From the NCBI GenBank assembly GCA_021464415.1, contig CM038467.1, forward strand, positions 11,797,411 to 11,861,410: a stretch of DNA of 64,000 nt. The letters are read 5' to 3'. The notes under the pieces were generated by a model. The model saw nothing but the letters and a program-made list of their open reading frames with translations, made no database searches and was not told the origin of the DNA. This DNA comes from Lonicera japonica (lineage: Eukaryota; Streptophyta; Magnoliopsida; Dipsacales; Caprifoliaceae). Below, piece by piece: positions 52,338-63,788 of the stretch; position 1 is the stretch's first letter; each line of letters opens with the position of its first letter. The position numbers were made by a program, and so were the translations under genes.

Positions 52338-53049
52338 GCTCCGGAGTCCAGATCTAAGGGTTTCAGGTTTATTGTCCGTTTTACTTATTTGTTCTTTCCC
52401 TATCTTGAAGTCAAATGCAGAAGAGTGAGACCATCTGCATGGCTAAGCTTTTCTGTAGCTACCCACTCAAAATCAAATTAATTAAATTTAACAAAATAAA
52501 CTTAATAAATTTATGAAGGCCAGCATCGGAAAACCAACTCTGTATCTTTATAATTAATTTTAAATTTGACTGGTCATTCAACCCCCAATTCATGTGATCC
52601 TTTTAATTAATAATACTCCAAATCTGGTGAAGATGACTTCTCTGCTTTTTAACCATGCATTGAAGCAAGTATTTTGACAGTCACAGAATAAAACCAACCT
52701 CGGATTCAAAAAAGTTGTCTTTTTTAAAGAATAAATTAAATAGCAATAAAGCAAAACAATTATAAAAAAAGAAAAAGCAACAAGTAGTAAAATACAAGAA
52801 AGCCAGGTTAGCCAACTTATTGAATTCATGAATTGAATATAAAATGGGCAGCTCTTCACTCACTCTCACTCATCTGCCCTCCATCTGCCAGTTTGCATAT
52901 GTATTTGTATTCCTTTGTTTCATAAATCCTGCCAAGAACCCTTCTGTCAACCCTAACTTCTTGTGACTAAAATCACCCCCCCCCCCTCTCTCTCCATGTT
53001 AATATACTCAGCTGAGTTCATTCATCACCATCCTCAATAGATTGTCAAG
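52338..53049 (+). other. 5' flank and leader of the DUF868 gene
   Basis: AT-rich DNA, then a pyrimidine leader including a run of 12-13 C and CTCTCTCTCC (52976-52995) shortly before the start codon. Confidence 0.5.
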
Positions 53050-53967
53050 ATGATGCAAGAGCCAATAGGCATTCCTACTTGCTTTTCCTCCGGGGAGAGA
53101 GCGACCGATGATCCTGCCGCAATAACCCGGTCTGGCCAGAGTGTTTTCATGTCTGTCTACCGGACTAAACTAGCCGATCAGTGCCGCTTGATCACGGTCA
53201 CATGGTGCAAGAATCTACTACTTCACGGCCTATCGGTATCAGTTGAAGGTCCCGAAGGCGACAGCCAGTACACATGCAAGATTGAGCTAAAGCCATGGTA
53301 CTTCTGGAGAAAACAAGGCTCGAAGCGCTTCATTGTAGATGGTAAGCCCGTTGATATCTTTTGGGACCTCAAAGCTGCTAAATTCAGCGGGGAAACAGAG
53401 CCGAGCTCCGTTTACTATGTTGCAGTTGTTTGTGATGAAGAGGTCGTTCTACTCCTTGGGGATTTGAAAAAAGATGCTTATAGAAAAACAGGGTGTAGGC
53501 CAGCACTTATCGATCCCATTTTGGTATCGAGAAAAGAGCATATTTTTGGTAAGAAGAAGTTCTTTACGAGAGTTAAGTTCCATGAGAAGGGTAGATTCCA
53601 TGAGATATCGATCGAGTGCAAGAACAGGGATAATGGTAACTCATCAGGAGGGGTTGATCCAGAAATGGAGATAAGGATAGATGGGCATTTGGTCATTCAT
53701 GTGAAGCATTTACAATGGAAATTTAGAGGTAATGAATCTATTCATCTCAATAAAGTAAGAATCGACGTGTACTGGGATGTACACGACTGGTTTTTTAGTC
53801 CTGGTTTAAGGCACGCCTCATTTATATTTAAGCCCAGTTTGTCGTTGAAATTTCCCTCACCGATGTCCACCTCATCGTCGCCAGTGAGTTCAGGTTCGGT
53901 AGAGGGGTTTAATGGAGGTGGGTCATCTGAGTTTTGCCTGTTTCTCTATGCTTGGAAAGTTGAATGA
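53050..53967 (+). CDS. DUF868 family protein
   Basis: A single intronless frame of 305 residues starting MMQEPIGIPTCFSSG and ending CLFLYAWKVE. It has the plant DUF868 pattern throughout: SVFMSVYRTKLADQCRLITV near the start, KPWYFWRKQGSKRF, VDIFWDLKAAKFSG, then YYVAVVCDEEVVLLLGD, IFGKKKFFTRVKFHEKGRF and a Ser-rich tail after FIFKPS. The domain is predicted to be beta-rich and has no established biochemical function. Length and lack of introns are usual for the family. It has two adjacent ATGs; the first is taken. No signal peptide or membrane segment is evident. It looks intact. Confidence 0.93.
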   Translation: MMQEPIGIPTCFSSGERATDDPAAITRSGQSVFMSVYRTKLADQCRLITVTWCKNLLLHGLSVSVEGPEGDSQYTCKIELKPWYFWRKQGSKRFIVDGKPVDIFWDLKAAKFSGETEPSSVYYVAVVCDEEVVLLLGDLKKDAYRKTGCRPALIDPILVSRKEHIFGKKKFFTRVKFHEKGRFHEISIECKNRDNGNSSGGVDPEMEIRIDGHLVIHVKHLQWKFRGNESIHLNKVRIDVYWDVHDWFFSPGLRHASFIFKPSLSLKFPSPMSTSSSPVSSGSVEGFNGGGSSEFCLFLYAWKVE

Positions 53968-55172
53968 GTAATTCTATCAGCAGCCTAATGTTTTTATCAT
54001 CATAAAGGTTATTAGGCTCATGGTATGGGCCAATATGGAGTGTGGTGAGGATGAGGATTGAGTTTGGAGGATAGAGAGAGGTAGCACATGGTGGGGGTGG
54101 GACCCAAGGTAGAGGTGGGGTAGGGTGCGGGTGGTGGGGGTTAGTTATATGCTTACAGCTGGGGTTGGAATATATACTGGGCAAAATTGGACAGGACAGA
54201 TTGTATCACATACATGGGGCCAATAATTCTCAATCTAGAGGTATCTCCACCTTTTGTTCCACATTTCTCTCTCTCTCTCTCTCTCGATCTGATCTTGATA
54301 AGTGAGCAGCAGTAATCTTTGTATCTATCTATCATGTGTATGTTTTCTCAATTTTAATATACAGCATAAGTTACAATAACGTTCCCATAGTACAATGGAT
54401 GCATGAAAAGGGATGATGAGATATATAACAAAACAATAAGATTATTATATATATGTGCAATGTAATAAATCAGCAATAAGAATTTAATCCAAGATTTTTT
54501 GAAATTGTACAGCGTTTGGATTCTACTTTAGAATTAGTATTATTTGAATTAAGAACATAGTCAACCCCATCTTCCAACCTAAAGTAAAGTTAGTGATGTC
54601 ATTTCTCAGGGAAAAAGGACCCTGTACATAACAAAACACTCATTTAAAGTAGAGTGAAAAAAGCTTCTTTCTCTTTCTCTTGTTTTATGTCAATCTGTTG
54701 ATAATTTTACCACTTTAATGATTTGCAAGGTAAATGATATGGGGCAAAAGAGTTGCCTTTTGTGGACACTCAAAAGAATCTTCATAATAGTAGCAAAAAT
54801 AGTTGTGATACTTTTTCCCCCTCTTTTTCCTTTCCACAGGAAAAACGCGTTCAATGAAACAACGAGAACAGTAACAATGGAAACATACACATAATTTTAT
54901 ATTAGCTGTTATGTCAAATGGCTACCTTGGCTTTAACATTATTGTTTGATACAAAAATAATAATAGAATAAGATTACCAACAACGATCATCTCTCTTCGA
55001 AAAAAAAACTCCATAAACATATGACTTAAAGCAACAGAGGGCGACACGGAAACCTATCTTTATAGCCCACCAGTAATAATCCATGAGATAATCTTCTACC
55101 TTGACGGAGTTGTAGTCATCCAAATCTTTGCCATTCCCCACGCATCTGATTATTAATCAGCGTGTTTTGTTA
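53968..55172. other. Intergenic between the convergent DUF868 and PRUNE-like genes
   Basis: A G-rich patch (54080-54140) and a CT array (about 54268-54285) lie in the presumed 3' UTR/flank of the DUF868 gene. The rest is AT-rich. The two genes face each other. Confidence 0.5.
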
Positions 55173-58100
55173 TCATTTTCCAAAGCCAAAAAACTTTGCT
55201 ATGGAGAACTTATTCTTCCCACGAGAGGCATCTGCTGCAGGAGCTTGAGCTGGAAGTGGTTTCTGTTTAGCTGCTAAGAGAAAAAGTTAATGAATAAGCC
55301 AATAACTTACGCGTTTACTAAATTAAGCAACCACGAGTGGAAAACTGAGTACCAATGGGCAGCATAGTAACTAAATCAAAACTCAAGTACACGATTGATC
55401 GGCCATGGTAGTCACTAATAACAAGAGCAGAAATGAGAACTTTAAGGCTGTTTTTGGTTCCTTGAAAACTCAATATAGTGGAAATCGTCTCCAATGTAAA
55501 TAGTTTTTAATGAAAATAAAATGTTTTATACCTATTTGGTTGGTATCAGAAAGGATGAATATCAACCGTACTACTTTCTCGTGTGCAGTTGGTCTACATT
55601 TAAATGTGTAAACACTGTAGAAGTAAATCACAATCTTTTCATTTACAATGCCAACCAAGCACGGTGTCTTACATTTTCCAAACAAACTAAACCCTCTCGC
55701 AAGAATTCCAGGTGATCAAACATAGCCAAAGTGTTCTATTCTCTTATTTATTTCTTTATGCAATACTGAAACATCAAAGAGAGAAAACTTATTGGCAATG
55801 TTCTAAAAATCGTAAATCGGACCTAGATTGGCAAGGTGGGGATTTTTGGAGAAATCGGAAAAAAATCGGGGATTAATCGGAAAAACCATAATTTGAAAAA
55901 TCGGGAATTAAATAATATAATAACATTTTCATTCCCACAAATAATTTCCAAAATAACATCAATTTCCCATAAAAATAAAATAAAAAGACAAGTTCATACC
56001 CACAAGGCTACAAATAATATGTCGAGCAACACAAAGCACAAGTAACATCTAACAAGTTCAAACTAAATTAAGCACGTGTTTGTGATTTGTGAGTTAGGGC
56101 ATTTTTTGTTATGTAATATGTACAAAGTGTAAGGGGGAAAAAAACGCCCTCCAAAACGACATCATTTTATTAAGTTTTGTTTTGTTTTTTAATTGTCATT
56201 AGCTCCCCGATTTTATCCGATTTTTCCGATTTTTGCCGATTTTCCCCTATTTGTGCCGATTTTCACCCGATTTTGGAGACACCCGATTTTTGAGAACCGA
56301 TTTATGGAAATCCGATCGGATAACTCCCGATTTCCAATTTTTGGCCGATTTATCGGCAAAAAATCCCGATTTTTAGAACACTGCTTATTGGTAGGAGATC
56401 GAGGATTATTAACAAAACGACAAATTAGAGAAATGAACAGCATGTATCATAAACTCGCGTTAAGCAATCATTACAAAGAAAAACCTAGAACCACAATATG
56501 CTTACACCATGGACATTATATTTTTTAACAGCAACTTCAGAAAATAGGCAATATATCTCATGCATGACAATTCAAATTGATAGCAATTGAAATTTAGGAG
56601 GAAGAATAAATTGCTAGCATAAAAATAGTGACAAAGGTAAAAAAAATCTCAGAAGGCGGAAAAAAAATCACTAAAATAATTAAAATATAACATGGTACCT
56701 GTCTTTGATGTCACTGCATCAGCTCTTGCATTTTTCACATGATTAAAGTTTTCACCTGAATTTTGTACAACTGCTTCAGGGTAGGACTTTTTCTCAGGCC
56801 TGTGTTCCACTGGTGCTCTGCTATCAAGTTTACCTATATTCAACACAAAAACAAAGGTAAATTAATACAACTACGAAACAAATCTATTATCAGTACACAT
56901 GAAATTTCCCTTCCAAGCAAATATGATAACTTACCCTCATCAGGAGGCTTTCCATAGTTGTGCCGCAAAGCTTCAAAGAAGCTATTATCTCTCTGATCTT
57001 GCATCACTACAAGGAGAACCACAAAATTAGATGCCCTCTGATAATAAATGCAAAAGGTTTGAAATCTATTCTATGGATTATTCAGAAGCAGATGGTCGGT
57101 CATACATTGATCATAAAGAGCATTTCCGTAGTTTGGAGCAGAGCCAACTGATAGCAGCTGAACTGCTTCTGCATCTCTAGTCATAGACAACTTAGCAGAC
57201 AAATTCAGATTTTGCGTGTCTAATAGAATACCTGCTAGCTGAAAAATAGACACGAATGAGTACCCCGACCTAAAGCAGCCAAACGTTATAAAAGTTTAGA
57301 GAGTAAAAGTAAGTGTGAAAAGAAAAAAGGTGAGGTAATTAATGGCACTTACCAGAAGTATTTTCAGAATGGAGGTTTGAAGAAGGTCATATGAATCCTC
57401 ACAGAAATTGTCCGTAAGAATGGTGCATTGAGATCCAACCTAGTGAAAAAACAGAAGAGGTGTACAAAGAATCTAATAAAATCACTTATTTGAAGATGTT
57501 TGTCTAGAAATAATAACACAGTTTCAGAGTTTATATCAAGTAATATTTAATTTTCTTATTACCGACCTCAGCATTAGTTTTAAGGATATCCTGCCCAACC
57601 ACGAGGATGTTCAACTGCTTAGCTATCATTAATGTTTCCAAGTCCACCTGTTACCAAAGTTGAAGTAAAGATATGATTATGTATTCAAATCTATAAAGAT
57701 GCAAACAGGATGAATGGCAGCTAGTCAAGGGGGTACCATACTTGAAAAAATCATACCTCATGCACATTTTCTTTATAAGTAATTGCTCCTAACTTTAATG
57801 ATATTTATTCCGGTGCTTCTTTTTATTCGTTAGCTATTTTTGTATATCATAAGAATAAGTGTAGAACAGTAAAGTGGCATCTATTCACATAGCCAAAACG
57901 AAATCAAGCATGTTTTTCAAAAGTTTTTGTTCAACATTAAGCATTCAGACTTCAACCTTCAGTGTTTAGCATTCATAGCGAATATATAAACGCAAACTAT
58001 GTTCTTCTGATAAGTAAGTTATTAAACAACCTCATCGGAGAAGACCAATGTGGAGGCGTCGACACCAGCATGATGGAAAAGCCAGGCAGCTTGCCTTTGC

Positions 58101-59055
58101 TTCCACATCTCTCGTCTTCTCACATTCATCACAGGCAAAATCACCACCTCACTCTGACCTCCTCCATCCCTATTGTTCCTCCTCCTATTTTCCAACAACC
58201 AAGCATAGCATATTGCCGCCACCATTGAACTCGTACCTGAAAACATAGAGACTCTTGATTTGGGACCGAGGGAGTAAAAACCTTAATCAAAGATAAAATC
58301 AGGGCAAACCAAAACTAACTGTTTGAAGGTCCAGAAAGCACAAACTTGGCTTTTCCATCGCTCTCCCCACTCAAAATCTTGCCAATTTGCAATCTCTTCT
58401 CCCTGAGAAAGAAATTAAGTTCCCTCCCACCCAATTCTCCGTCCTTCAACTGTCCATTCACATTCGCATTGCTAGGGTTTTGCAACCTATCTGTGGAACA
58501 CGTGGAGGACGAAATCGACCTCCGGTGAGCAGACTCCACCAAGTTCCTGGGCGGCGAAAGGACTTTATCCTCAGGCAGCGAACAAGTAGAAGATGAAATA
58601 GATCTCCGGTGAGTGGATTCAACGAGATGTTTAGGGGGAGAGAGTAGTGAAGCGGGAGCTGAGGTTTTAAAGGTACGTTTGGAGGGAGGGGCTGGGATTC
58701 CCGGGGGTTGAGGAGAATTGGGGTTAGGGTTGTTGTTTTGGAAGCGGGATTTACGGTGGGTAGATTGGCGAGGGGGAAGGGTGGGGGAAGAGGGGTTTGG
58801 GATGGAGATGGGGGGTGTGGGTGTAGGAGAGGAGACCGGGGCTGGTGGTGGTGGAGGGGTGAGGGTGGGGGGTTTGAGGATGCTGGAGAACCATTTTTGG
58901 ACGGCGGAGGCGGGGGAGATGTCGACGGGGGAAAGGGGTTGGTCGGAGAAGGATTCGGAATTGGTGCGGGAATGGCTATGTTTGGCTGATTTCGATAGGA
59001 TTTCTCCGCCTACGCCTTCCCCTGCTCTCTGCCTGTATTTCAGTTGACAGATTGC
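55173..59055 (-). CDS. PRUNE-like DHH/DHHA2 protein lacking catalytic motifs; start codon unclear
   Basis: Exons: 58320-59055 (5' limit uncertain), 58031-58236, 57567-57647, 57353-57439, 57106-57238, 56935-57006, 56699-56833 and 55173-55273. All junctions are GT-AG with matching phases; up to 516 residues. The N-terminal 245 residues are Pro/Ser-rich with a duplicated VES.HRRSISSSTCS motif. The core aligns by eye with PRUNE-type DHH phosphoesterases: SSMVAAICYAWLLEN, VVILPVMNVRRRE, FSDEVDLETL, then the DHHA2-like AGILLDTQNLNLSAK. The metal ligands expected at DxDS and DHH are replaced (SNSTSS; VVGQDIL), so phosphatase activity is unlikely. The C-terminus is basic (KNKFSIAKFFGFGK). The first exon has no in-frame ATG, and a TAA lies just upstream at 59058-59056. 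A hAT sits in the last intron. Confidence 0.75.
55796..56383. mobile_element. hAT element in the last intron of the PRUNE-like gene, 588 bp
   Basis: The ends are CAATGTTCTAAAAATCG and CGATTTTTAGAACACTG (one mismatch), with a perfect 8-bp TSD CTTATTGG at 55788-55795 and 56384-56391. It is filled with CCGATTT/AAATCGG subterminal repeats. Confidence 0.88.
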
Positions 59056-59096
59056 TTAGCCGTTGGGCATCATATGCAATTACGGAGAAATAATAC

Positions 59097-59664
59097 TCCC
59101 TATAATAATAATAATAATCGTAATAATAACATAGTTAATATAAAAAAAAAAGTACTATAATAATTATTTTAATAATTTATAATTTTTTATTATAATTATT
59201 TTAATAGTAAAATATAAGAAGTGTAATAATTGTAGTAATAAATAATTTTTATTATGAAAACTTTATTTACTTATTTTTAAAACTTTTTTATTTTTATACT
59301 TATATCTATACTTAATATATTACATTAGTATTATAAAAGGAAGTAGAAGAAGTTGTCCTATTTATTATATTCTTTAAAGTTTTTTTTCATTTTTACTTTT
59401 ACTTTTATTTTTTGAAATCATTTTTTTAAGCACAAACTATATTATTTCCATTTTTTTAGCAAAAATACATTAGTTTACCTGCGTTATTTTGAGCAATTAA
59501 TGCTTTTATTATTTGAATTAATTGTGTATTTTATTATATAATTCTAGTTATTTTACATATATTTGTATTGATATTGTATTATTTAAATATTTTTTTGTTA
59601 TTACATAATTCTTTTTAATAATAATTTAAATATCGTCTTGTGCATCGCACGATTTTGTTACTAG
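59097..59664 (+). mobile_element. Probable Helitron, about 570 bp; 3' end clear, 5' end tentative
   Basis: The 3' end has the hairpin CGTCTTGTGCATCGCACGAT (59634-59653), followed by TTTGTTA and CTAG (59661-59664), then T. A TCCCTATAATAATAATAAT start at 59097 looks like a Helitron 5' end but is preceded by C, not the expected A. It abuts the 5' end of the PRUNE-like gene. Confidence 0.5.
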
Positions 59665-59671
59665 TATTAAA

Positions 59672-60290
59672 GGATAAAATACACTAAACTCCCTATTGGG
59701 ATTTGGCACTTTACTACCTAATTTATAAAATTCAACAGTAAACTCTGTAGTTATTATCATTTAACTCCCAAATTGACATAATCGCCCATTGTATAAATTC
59801 TAAAAATGAAAAAGAAGACAAAAAGGAAAAAAAGGACAAAAAAATTGAAAAAGAAAAAAAATACAAACAAGCTCCCACTCATTTTTCCACCCATCAAGCC
59901 ACCATCAGCTTATTATATTTGTCTCCCACCCCCCCCCAACAAACAAAAAATCCCGTGATAACCACCACTTCTATCTCTCTCTAAATACAAGTGAAATACA
60001 AATACGTGTATATATATTCACATAACATATATACATATACATTATATTTGATAAATATTCACTTTAAATACACAAACTCCCACTTTTATTAATATTTTTA
60101 ATTTGAGATGGAGGTAGGATGGGTTTATATGTTTTTTTCTCCTTTTTTTGTTTTTTTGGTTTTGGGGGTGTTTGGGGAGAGGGGGGGGGGGGGGGTGGGG
60201 GGGTTGAGGCGGGGTTCATTGTTAACATTTATAAATCAAGAGGTTTGGTGAATAGGTGAAATAGTTTAAAGAGTTTAGTGTATTTTTCTC
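59672..60290. repeat. MULE-like terminal-repeat element with poly-C and poly-G tracts
   Basis: The left end GGATAAAATACACTAAACTC is inverted at the right end (GAGTTTAGTGTATTTTTCTC). A C-rich tract lies at about 59926-59938, and a G tract of 15 then 7 G (60181-60203) on the other side. No TSD was read. Confidence 0.55.
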
Positions 60291-60353
60291 AAACTTTTTT
60301 TTTTTTGCAAATATAAATCTACTTATACTAACTTATGTTACATTCAAATATAA

Positions 60354-60666
60354 GGGTCCGTTCGGTAGTGTTTTTAAGACCCGTTTTTGTTTTTTGAGTT
60401 CAAAAACGGATAAAAAATGCGTTCGGTGGGATATTGACAAAAACACGAAAAACGTTTTCGGAAAACGAATTCAAATTTAAAGCATAAAACGCAAAAACGC
60501 CAAAATGGTGTTTTCACCATTTTCAGTCTTGCAATCTTCATTTTCACTGTTTTCGTTCTCGGAAAATGTTTTCACTATTTTCGTTTTCGGAAAATTCATT
60601 TTCTCATTTTCATTTTCTGAAAACATTCTCGGAAAACATTCTCCGAAAACGTTACCGAACGGGCCC
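60354..60666. mobile_element. Tourist-like MITE, 313 bp
   Basis: It begins GGGTCCGTTCGGTAGTGTTT and ends AACGTTACCGAACGGGCCC, with TAA on both sides (60351-60353 and 60667-60669). Inside are repeated CGGAAAA/TTTTCCG blocks. Confidence 0.82.
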
Positions 60667-60669
60667 TAA

Positions 60670-62295
60670 GTAATTTATAGAATAAAAAGATGATAAGTAA
60701 TAGTAATTAAGAGTTTTATTATTTTTTGCTGATGAAATCCCGTTGCTTAGGTCATAAAAGCTCCACGATTGCTTACTTTATAAAAATTTACAAGAATAAA
60801 CTTAAAACTCGAAAAAAGGATTAATCTTTTATGAGCAATCAATTTCAAAATAAATGAGATACTCGTCTAAAATTATAACGGAGAAAAATAAAAATATATA
60901 TCAAAATTTTATTTCGTCTACTTGTGATATAAATTTCTTATTCAAAATTTGTGTAGATGATATGTCCATTATAGAAATCATCGGGAAAATGAATCTTCTC
61001 AATGTAATATATAAGTACTCTACACATGGTCAATTAATTTTGAGTTAAATGCTTTGAACTCTAATATGGTATGAAATGAAAGGTTATTTATTGTGTAAAG
61101 GCTCAATGGCCACATATGTTTCATGTCACCTAATCTAAATCGTCCATCTCCACCAAATGTTATGAAAATATTCATCTATTTAGGCTCTGTTCAATAACAT
61201 ATAGAAAAGTAAAATAAAAAATCTTTATTTAACAAGAAGTTAAAAAAAAAATTGAGAGCATGTAATAAGATATCCATCGTTTCATGTTCATTTTATGAGT
61301 ACATGTTTCCTAACCTTCATAAATTTTAATGAAAAAAATTTCTTCCACAACAAAAAAAAATTATCTATGGAAAAAATCACAAAGTAAGAAGACATCTTAT
61401 CACATATGTTAACTTATCACAAAAATTAACTATTTTTATTTTTTATCTTATTATCAAATGGATCCTTATTTTTTGAAATTGACCGAATTGAGCGCATAAG
61501 ATAATATAAAAAAAGTCAAATCCATTCAATTTGAAGAGAGGGAATAAAAGCTACAATAGGGAAAGAAACTAGGATTCAAGAATTTTTGTGGACATTCAGA
61601 TGTAGGTCTGCCGGATGGGTTCAAGATACCCCCGTTTAGTAAATACAGTGGGGTCAACGACCCATGTCATCACTTGTGGTCCTTCTGTGGGTACTCTTGC
61701 TCCCCTCGGTAGCTCCGATTGAGTCCGAAAGGAATTGAAAATGAAAGAAAAATATGTGTGCACTATTTATGAAGTGGAGTGACTATCCTTAAGCTTCTTA
61801 CTTAATATGTTTGCTTCTTAATTCTACGTCAGATCTCTCCCGTAAGCTAGTAGGTAAACTTTTACCACTTAATGAAACAAGGAGTTATGTTATGGAAATT
61901 TACTGTGAAAAATTAATAGGCCTTTTTTTTTGTTTTATAAATTATATCCTTGCTATATACAAAAGGGTAATATCTCAATATTTATAGCTAATTCAAAATA
62001 ATTTTTTCTTAAGGAATATATAGCAAGCAGGCTTCTTGTTAAAAACTATACATATAATTATCATCAAAACACATTCTGTTTAATAAAATTATGAGTTTTC
62101 TAATGTAATTTAATCCTTATTAATGATTTATTTCGTCACATAATTCTACAAAATAAATAAATAGTAATTTGTTGGGTTTTTTGAAATGAATTGAATTTTC
62201 ATAAAGTGATAAATAAAAGAATTTACTTAAATACAATTTGAAGTACAAACAATAATATATAACACAGTTGAAAGCTATGGGAAACAAGGCAACAT
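60670..62295. other. Intergenic, nothing recognised
   Basis: AT-rich except 61590-61740, a GC-richer block (GTCTGCCGGATGGGTTCAAG and onward) with no frame or repeat partner in this window. Confidence 0.4.
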
Positions 62296-62298
62296 TAA

Positions 62299-63239
62299 GG
62301 GGGGTGTATTCAATTCAGATTTTAAAAGATTTTAACTGACTTTTTAAAATTTGTGGATTCTGTTAAGTCTATGGATTGTTTTAAATCCATATAGAATCTG
62401 ACAGATTTTAATGCATGGATTCTTTTGGATTTCTGCAGATTTTAATAAGTCCATGAATTTATGCAGATTTTAATAAGTTCATCAAAAAAATCAAAAATCA
62501 AAAATCAAAAATCAAAAATCAAAAATCAAAAATCAAAAATCAAAAATCAAAAGACAAAAGACAAACAATAAAATAAATTAATTAAGAGTTTAAAGTAACA
62601 TTATCAAAAATGTAAAGACAATTAACGAAATACATTATAAAAATTCATACTGCACCCGCAAAATTAGACTTCTCACCCACTAGTATTTTTTAATGAAATT
62701 GACATGAATTGTTTTTAAAAATTTGAACGATAATTAGCGGTCTAACCATTTGAAATTATGTTAATGCGTGATAACCACATTAGTAAAAGAGAGAATAAAG
62801 ACTTTATAGGGACGAAGAAAAAAATATAATATGTTCATTACATAATAAGAAATTTGGATTTTGAGAGGGAAGGGGAAGGGGGGAGAGAGATGTGGGGGAG
62901 AGTGTTGAGTAAAGTTCTTAAAAGAATTAGAAATCCATCTAAAATCTCTGGGTAAGTGAGAAGATTTCAAGATGGATTTTTATGCATAAAAAAGGCTTTA
63001 CAATCCACCAAAATTCACCACTAATTAAAATCCTACTAAGTTATTAGACTTTTGAATACCATAAGATTTAGATGAATTTTTTAAAATCTTAATTGAATAC
63101 ATAAAGATTTTAAAAGACTTTTTAAAATATCAATTGAATACATCAAGATTTTAAAAGACTTTTTAAAATCTCAATTGAATACCCATGAACTTTAAAAATC
63201 CATAAAAATCCTATAGATTCTAAATCCAATACACCCCCC
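62299..63239. mobile_element. Tourist-like (PIF/Harbinger) element, 941 bp
   Basis: It starts GGGGGGTGTATTCAATTCAG and ends TCCAATACACCCCCC, with TAA on each side (62296-62298 and 63240-63242). The flanking 250 bp on each side consist of ATTTTAAAAGA/TTGAATAC repeats. No transposase is present. Confidence 0.82.
62482..62555. repeat. Heptanucleotide array (AAAAATC)n
   Basis: About nine to ten copies of AAAAATC inside the Tourist-like element, then two AAAAGAC variants. Confidence 0.9.
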
Positions 63240-63242
63240 TAA

Positions 63243-63788
63243 TTTAAATATATGTTGAAATAAGACAGATATTAAGCCACTTGCCACTCTTCTTTGTAGT
63301 AGACACAAACTTAGGATCTATCCATAGACTATTGTCTAAAGGAAGCTTTTACGAGACTCTAAATCATTGAATTGACTTAGTTAAATATCTTTTAAAAAAT
63401 TATAATAGATTAACCCAGTGGTTAATTATTATGAGTTTAGAAAATTGGGCTCGATTGATAACTCTTCAAGTTTAATCTTTACAAATGTCTGATAAAAACT
63501 GTTACAACTTTCGCGAAGGGGATTAATTGAAGTACTCAAAAACTAGCTCAAAGAACCTTGACAAGACCAACCAAAAAAAAACCTCTCTAAAGGCTTGTAT
63601 CAAGATTTGGATCACATGCGGCACTTAATATTGAGTCACTTACTTGACGTATAAGAGGTAAGTTGGTCACTCCACCCACACTGAGTTTCAATCATAAGCT
63701 AGTTCCTCTAATATTGTTATTCTTTTTTAACTATAAATTACCTATATCATCGATCATCTTTCCAAAAAATTTGAACAGATTTGCTTAC
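63243..63788. other. Intergenic and first-intron sequence
   Basis: AT-rich. The part next to 63789 is the first intron of the gene that leaves the window; its donor is gtaagc. Confidence 0.5.

Noticed and set aside
58920..58960. Apparent frameshift in a C run of the PRUNE-like first exon
   Set aside because: Recounting the run (four C, three T, five C on the coding strand) restored one continuous frame.
58708..59047. Plus-strand Gly/Trp-rich frames
   Set aside because: Antisense of the Pro/Ser-rich first exon of the PRUNE-like gene.
62482..62555. CRISPR-like or satellite array
   Set aside because: It is a 7-bp simple repeat with no spacers.
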